Part shown: positions 58,795 through 64,000 of the stretch, one piece after another
How positions within the stretch are numbered: the first letter of the stretch is position 1
Layout of the letters: every line of letters begins with the position of its first letter
Assembly (NCBI GenBank): GCA_019009955.1
Contig: CM032228.1
Coordinates: 1,614,501 to 1,678,500 of the forward strand
DNA length: 64,000 nucleotides
From: Riptortus pedestris
Taxonomy: Eukaryota > Arthropoda > Insecta > Hemiptera > Alydidae
Direction of reading: 5' to 3'
Position numbers and translations under genes: made by a program
The notes under the pieces: model-generated
Told to the model about the DNA's origin: nothing
What the model saw: only the letters and a program-made list of their open reading frames with translations
The model's database searches: none

Positions 58795-59852
58795 CTATTT
58801 ATTATTATTATATTATTTAATGTTATATCTGGTTGTAAATGTGTGTGTCTTTGAGGTGTTTCATGACTTCTGTAATGTATGGGCTGTCGTCGTGTAGTAG
58901 TTCAGATAGGTTGGTGGGTAAGTTCTTGTCAGTTATTAGTCTGCAGTCTGTAAGTAAGTGTTTGATAGTCAGTTGTGTATTGCAGAGTGTACATAATGGT
59001 GGTTCAGTCCTAGTCATGAGGTGTCCGTGTGTTATCCGTGAATGGCCGTGCCTCAAACGAGCAAGGACTACTTCTTCTCTTCTAGTATCCTGATTACTGG
59101 ACAGCCATTCACGAATAGTGTTTTTTATTTCTCGTAGTTTTGTGTCTGTCAGATGCCATTCCGCTTCCCATTTTAGGCTGACCTCTTTTTTAATGAGTTT
59201 AATGGCATCGTATCCTGTGATGTAATCAGTGTGTAACATGTCAAGTTGAGTTGCTAATTTTGCATGTTTGTCAACCAAAATATTTTCCGTGATGTCTGAA
59301 TGTCCAATGGATAGTTATTACTTTGCCCATCTGTGTTTGTAAGTTAGTTAGTAGTTCCTGAAGCTGTTTCGTGAGTGGGTGAGTTGAGTAAAGGTCAAGT
59401 ATTGATTGTATAGAACTGTAGGAGTCAGTAAAAACATGAATGTTGTCTTGTTGTACGTTTGTAAGGTGTTGCAGTCCAAGAAGTAAGCCTTGTAATTCAG
59501 CAGTGAAGTTGCTTGATACGTCCGGTAGTCTATACGTCAGTACTTGGTTCCCTACTATGGCGGCTGAGCCACATCTTCCTGCATATTTAGAACCATCTGT
59601 ATATATGAAAAGCCCTGTCCTGTTTTCTGTAATTATGTTCCGGTACTCGTGTTTATAGTGTAAGGAAGAGAGTAGGTTTGATTTCTTGAATTTTGTAAGG
59701 GAGAAGTTAGTTTTTGGTATATGTGTTTGCCAGGGTGCTGTTTTGTGTTGTATGGGATAAATGGTCGGTAATGTAATGTTGTAAGTAAGTAGCGTTTGAA
59801 ACAGTCTGAAGTGATAGGGTTTATGCGAATTGGGATTTTCAATATAACTGCA
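58795..59852 (-). pseudogene. I-like non-LTR retrotransposon ORF2 C-terminus: RNase H and zinc knuckle
   Basis: Minus strand, entering at about 59,852. The RNase H domain shows FIYTDGSKY (first Asp), NFTAELQGLLLGL (Glu) and NIHVFTDSYSSIQSI (second Asp). The His region IHWTFRHHGK is followed by a frameshift near 59,275 into LVDKHAKLA. Further on come LRHGHSRITHGHL and CTLCNTQLTIKHLLTDC (a CCHC knuckle: C..C.......H....C), then stop TAA at 58,823-58,825. A TAA-rich tract (58,795-58,820) follows immediately, as at the 3' end of I-type elements. EN and RT are absent (5' truncation into family B with microhomology GCAGTTAT). Confidence 0.83.
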
Positions 59853-60695
59853 GACACCATAACTGCAATTTGTTTCTTTGGTGTCTGTTTGTTTGTTTGT
59901 TTGTTTATTTGTTTGTTTGTTTGTTACCTTTTCACGCATAAACGGCTGAACCGAATTTTATGAAACTTGGTATGTATATTATTACTAGCCCAACTTAGAC
60001 TTAAGGCTATATTAATATTCTCTAAGACAAACAGGAGTGGAGGTTATAAGGGAGGCCTGAAATTAAAAATAGCGATATTTCGTTTCCTATTGGTTTTTCG
60101 GCAGATATGAACATAACAAAAGTTGTTTATTTTGATATTTAGAGTAACATTTGTTATATACACTTTTGTCGTTTACCAAAGTATTAATGAGTTATAAACT
60201 AAAAACTATAACGGGAGTCATTAATTTTATTGGGCTCAAAAGACTCAACTGAACTAAATATAACTCGGTATGTTTATTAGTGTTGACGCCTTGATTTTCA
60301 TAAGCCATACCAACAGTCCTAGGGACGAGCAGGAGTGGGGATTGTAAGGGAGGGCTGAAATTAACAGTAGTGATATTTCGTTTCCTATTGGTTTTTCGAC
60401 AAACATGCACATGACAAAAGTTGTTTATTTTGTTATTTTAAGTAACTTTTGTTATATTCACTTTTGTCGTATAGAAAAGTATAAACGAGATATATACTAA
60501 AATCTAAAGCGGGAGCCAACAATTTTGTTGTGCACTAACGATTGAACCGAACTTAGCAAAACTCGGTGTGTGAATTAGCATTAATTCTTCCATGATTATA
60601 AGCTATATCAAAAATTTTAGGCTCAAAGGGGAGTGGGGATTATAAGAGAGGCTGAAATGAAAAACTCGCTTTTTATATTTTCTATTTGTTTTTCG
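59853..60695 (-). mobile_element. Family B 3' portion, inverted
   Basis: AGACACCATAACTGCAATTT, TTTG repeats, ACGGCTGAACCGAATTTTAT, then inverted units near 60,070 and 60,375. It joins the retrotransposon fragment at 59,852. Confidence 0.8.
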
Positions 60696-60699
60696 GCAA

Positions 60700-61458
60700 A
60701 TATTCTATTTGTTATATTTCCAATAGAAATATAAACTATAAGAGCATTTCCATTATTTAATTTGTATAATGTACCTCGATGTTATTGAAACAAATAGTAA
60801 TATAATAACAATTAAACGATAATGGTAATGTCATTATGACAAAAAACAATATGCGTTTAAACTCGATATGATATTTTCAGGATACCACTATTATTTAATT
60901 CCATCCGGTAGATAAATTATAAAATAATGTTTTGCATCAATAATATAAGTAGAAGAATGTTGAGAAGTCTCATGCGGGAGCGAAGATGACGGGAGCCTAA
61001 TTAATTGAGTCTAGTTAATTGAGCCTAGTTAATTGAGTTTACTTATTTCCCGTCTGGCATTACTGGAAGCAATTTCCAGTGAGATTCACTCTTACAAATA
61101 TAATCTTACGTGCAAAACTTTGCCTATACTATGTGAGCTCGGATTGGCTTTTGAAAGGATATGTGTTCATTATAGATGACATTTAATTGTAATAAATGCT
61201 ACCCATGATTATGGTTAGAACTATTGAAAAACGGTGAGTCAAAAAGTGTAGAGGGATAGATTAGGAACATATTTTAATTTATCCTTCAAAAATAAAATTT
61301 CTTTTCTATTAATCCCCAAAAGTTACCCTTCAGGATTGACGATTTCGGAAAATCATTACGTCGTGGAGGGAAGTGTAATTGTACTCATTGAAGTCTTACT
61401 ATCAAAATACCATTCGAGAATGATTTCCCGGGCATTGCCGGGTACCTTAGCTTTTGTG
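60700..61458 (-). mobile_element. Family C element, inverted
   Basis: AGAGCATTTCCATTATTTAA, ATAATGGTAATGTCATTATG, AATGCTACCCATGATTATGG and GGGATAGATTAGGAACATAT are inverted counterparts of 48,660-49,210. Ends TTCCCGGGCATTGCCGGGTA then CCTTAGCT, the inverted C start with an intact CCCGG hairpin. Confidence 0.72.
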
Positions 61459-61489
61459 ATATTCATTTTTGTCTTTTAACAATGTATAC

Positions 61490-62139
61490 ACTATATATAT
61501 ATATATATGAGATATACACTATAAACTAAAGCGGGATTCAACTATTTTAATGGGCGCTGACGATTGAACCGAACTTAACAAAACTCGGTATGTCAATTAG
61601 CATTAATACTTCCATGATTATAAGCTATATTAAAATGTTTAGGTTAGGAGTGGGGCTTATAAGGGAGGCCTGAAATAAAAATTCGCGATATTTCGTTGTC
61701 TATTTATTTTCGTCAAACGTGCACAAAACAAAAGTGTTTACTTTGTTATTTAGAGTAACTTATGTTTTATACATTTTTTCGGGAACAATGAATGAAGCAA
61801 ATAATTTGCGTATAATATTGATATGCTCATCAATTCTTTCCAATATGAACTACCAGGTACCTCACATGGAAAAATGAATTCAAATCTATGTTAATATTTT
61901 GACCTTAATAATTCAAAGCTATGCATAATACACAGGAGACGGGAAATATGACAACATGGAGGACAGTGAAGTCTTACTTAATTTTATTATTAAAAAAGTC
62001 CAATGCAACGACGGGTATAAACCCTAAACACTGGGACGGGTAAATGTCAAAATATTGCGCAAAGTAATGCCTTGCCAAAAAAATACCATCACCATTCAGC
62101 CTCAAATGAATTCCCGGGCGAAGCCTGGTATCTGAGCTA

Positions 62140-62140
<1 letters not shown>
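61490..62140 (-). mobile_element. Family B 5' portion, inverted
   Basis: One inverted unit from GAGATATACACTATAAACTA, the TACCAGGTACCTCACATGGA block, and the inverted start GAATTCCCGGGCGAAGCCTG then GTATCTGAGCTAG, followed by (AT)n 62,141-62,200. Confidence 0.8.
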
Positions 62141-62195
<55 letters not shown>

Positions 62196-62203
<8 letters not shown>

Positions 62204-62765
62204 TTACCGCTCTAACGGTCGCAATCATTGTTTAATCGCTACTAAACTCTATATTTAGTAGTTTTATGTAAAAAGAAAGTTCAAGTTCATTAACGGCTGA
62301 AATTGGACCGGTGGGAGGGGGGGGGGTTAAAAAGGAAAATTTCGAAAACTCGAAATATGTTTGTCTGTTGGATCGAAAAATGATGTAGAAACAATCTTAT
62401 TACAAATTAAATTTACTATAAATTTTATTCTATACCGTATAATGAGTATTAACAGGGATATTTGGATTTGATAGTTTTCGGCTGTCAGTAAACGCCCACT
62501 CCTGCTAGTGTCATTAATAATAAGCTGTTATATCATGAACCACATCATTGGAAGGTTAAATACCAAACATTGTTTTCAACAAAGCTTTATTATACGAAAT
62601 ACGTTCTGCTGACTACCCCCCCCCCTTTGTTTTTGGATTATTAAAATCAGAGTGATTGATAGAAATCATTCTGATTCATTTCAAATTACCCCACTTACTA
62701 TAGTAAATAGTTCTCAATAAAATTAATATGTTATGTTCGGATATATTTCAGTATTTGTTAGTATT
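62196..62765 (-). mobile_element. Family A2 element, inverted, partial
   Basis: CGCTCTAACGGTCGCAATCA, the core with a G-run near 62,318, AACGCCCACTCCTGCTAGTG, ACCACATCATTGGAAGGTTA and CTATAGTAAATAGTTCTCAA in inverted A2 order. Terminal motifs lost. Confidence 0.7.
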
Positions 62766-62808
62766 TCCGGTCTATCTATCTATTCAGCACTACGAGGTTG
62801 GCTAGGTC

Positions 62809-63912
62809 GGGCTGAGCACCACTATGGTCACCTTAGGCCTCGGTTGTAGAGGTGGAGTTGGCGTGTGTCCTGGAGCACCTGGGTGACGGGCTGAGCACCA
62901 CTATGGTCACCTTAGGCCTCGGTTGTAGAGGTGGAGTTGCCGTGTGTCCTGGAGCACCTGGGTGACGGGCTGAGCACCACTATGGTCACCTTAGGCCTCG
63001 GTTGTAGAGGTGGAGTTGCCGTGTGTCCTGGAGCACCTGGGTGACGGGCTGAGCACCACTATGGTCACCTTAGGCCTCGGTTGTAGAGGTGGAGTTGGCG
63101 TGTGTCCTGGAGCACCTGGGTGACGGGCTGAGCACCACTATGGTCACCTTAGGCCTCGGCTGTAGAGGTGGAGTTGCCGTGTGTCCTGGAGCACCTGGGT
63201 GACGGGCTGAGCACCACTATGGTCACCTTAGGCCTCGGTAGTAGAGGTGGAGTTGCCGTGTGTCCTGGAGCACCTGGGTGACGGGCTGAGCACCACTATG
63301 GTCACCTTAGGCCTCGGTTGTAGAGGTGGAGTTGCCGTGTGTCCTGGAGCACCTGGGTGACGGGCTGAGCACCACTATGGTCACCTTAGGCCTCGGTAGT
63401 AGAGGTGGTAGTTGCCGTGTGGTCCTGGAGCACCTGGGTGACGGGCTGAGCACCACTATGGTCACCACTTAGGCCTCGGCTAGTAGAGGTGGAGTTTGCC
63501 GTGTGTCCTGGAGCACCTTGGGTTGACGGGGCTGAGCACCAATGGTCTCCTTAGGCCTCGGCTAGTAGAGGTGGAGTTGCCGTGTGTCCGTTGTCCCTAG
63601 TTGACGGCTGAGCACCCACTATGGGTCACCTTAGGCCTCGGGTGAGGCGGAGTTGCCGGTGTATGGAGCACTCTGGGTGACGGGCTGTGCACCACTATGG
63701 TCACCTTAGGCCTCGGTAGTAGAGGTGGAGTTGCCGTGTGTCCTGGAGCACCTGGGTGACGGGCTGAGCACCACTATGGTCACCTTAGGCCTCGGTAGTA
63801 GAGGTGGAGTTGCCGTGTGTCCTGGAGCACCTGGGTGACGGGCTGAGCACCACTATGGTCACCTTAGGCCTCGGTTGTAGAGGTGGAGTTGCCGTGTGTC
63901 CTAGAGCACCTG
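62809..63912. repeat. 79-bp tandem array, about 14 copies
   Basis: Unit GGGCTGAGCACCACTATGGT, CACCTTAGGCCTCGGTTGTA, GAGGTGGAGTTGCCGTGTGT, CCTGGAGCACCTGGGTGAC. Period 79 (62,888 and 62,967). Variants GGTTG/GGTAG/GGCTG and TTGGCG/TTGCCG. Units at 63,400-63,680 contain many indels; those on either side are clean. Confidence 0.96.
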
Positions 63913-64000
63913 GGCAAACACATTCTTTACACACTCATTCATCTCTGTGTACATTTGTTCATAATAACCAGTTGGTGACGTCACCAGCCAATTATTACAA
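63913..64000. other. Right flank with 14-bp palindrome
   Basis: Unique sequence containing TGGTGACGTCACCA (63,973-63,986), a perfect palindrome around the CRE core TGACGTCA. Confidence 0.6.

Overview
This window looks like gene-poor, repeat-dense DNA from a large invertebrate genome. I would guess an arthropod, but the sequence does not settle it. I found no intact host gene, no rRNA or tRNA gene, no operon and no bacterial signal. Every long open frame over a tandem array is open only because the repeat lacks stop codons. What can be supported is: (i) about twelve unrelated tandem arrays that together fill roughly 23-24 kb (about 37%); (ii) several short non-autonomous element families present in many copies; (iii) decayed fragments of three protein-coding retroelements; and (iv) many (AT)n, (CA)n, (CT)n and (GT)n microsatellites.

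Layout. 1-1309: minus-strand non-LTR retrotransposon with APE-type endonuclease, linker and start of RT, broken by stops and frameshifts. 1305-5023: 59-bp satellite that appears to continue the endonuclease reading frame. 5.0-8.8 kb: degraded elements and a 0.3-kb-arm inverted repeat. 8.8-10.5 kb: 49-bp array. 11-14.4 kb: copies of family A and a possible LTR. 15.6-16.2 kb: 39-bp array. 16.4-26.6 kb: family A and B elements, a (C15A)n array and a 46-bp array. 26.8-29.3 kb: 77/48-bp array with a tRNA-like core. 29.3-32.9 kb: more A and B. 33.0-37.9 kb: 33-bp array. 38.4-39.6 kb: 12-bp G-rich array. 39.6-41.0 kb: the only long stretch without recognised repeats. 41.5-41.8 kb: tRNA-derived SINE. 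42.0-46.6 kb: 119-bp array. 47-54.8 kb: nested A, B and C elements inside a Penelope-like element. 55.3-56.6 kb: 43-bp array whose unit is a segment of the SINE body. 57-62.8 kb: B, C and A copies and an I-like retrotransposon RNase H/zinc-knuckle fragment. 62.8-63.9 kb: 79-bp array.

Family names are mine. Family A (about 0.6-1.0 kb) starts GTCCGTCACGCAGGGGCTGC and ends in the palindrome GATTTCCCTTAAGGGAAATC followed by TGCTAAAA. It has subterminal inverted repeats GCAGATTTCCC/GGGAAATCTGC and an internal (AT)n. This resembles Helentron-derived (DINE-1/HINE) elements. A longer form, A2, carries extra 5' sequence. Family B (about 1.29 kb) starts AGCTCAGATACCCGGC, carries about three 298-bp tandem units and ends in an RTE-like tail (TTCGGTTCAGCCGTTTATGC, then AAAC repeats). 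Family C has a B-like start (AGCTAAGGTACCCGGC) but a different body. Family D is a short repeat with a CTGAAGA...CGAAA core.

The unifying observation is that tandem arrays here seem to grow out of mobile elements: the 59-bp array from an endonuclease ORF, the 43-bp array from a SINE, the 77/48-bp array probably from a tRNA-like SINE head, and the (C15A)n array inside a B element. Patches of the window, notably 20.8-24.0 kb, 34-38 kb, 42.2-45.0 kb and 63.4-63.7 kb, have indel density typical of unpolished long reads. Copy counts and frames there should be treated with care.
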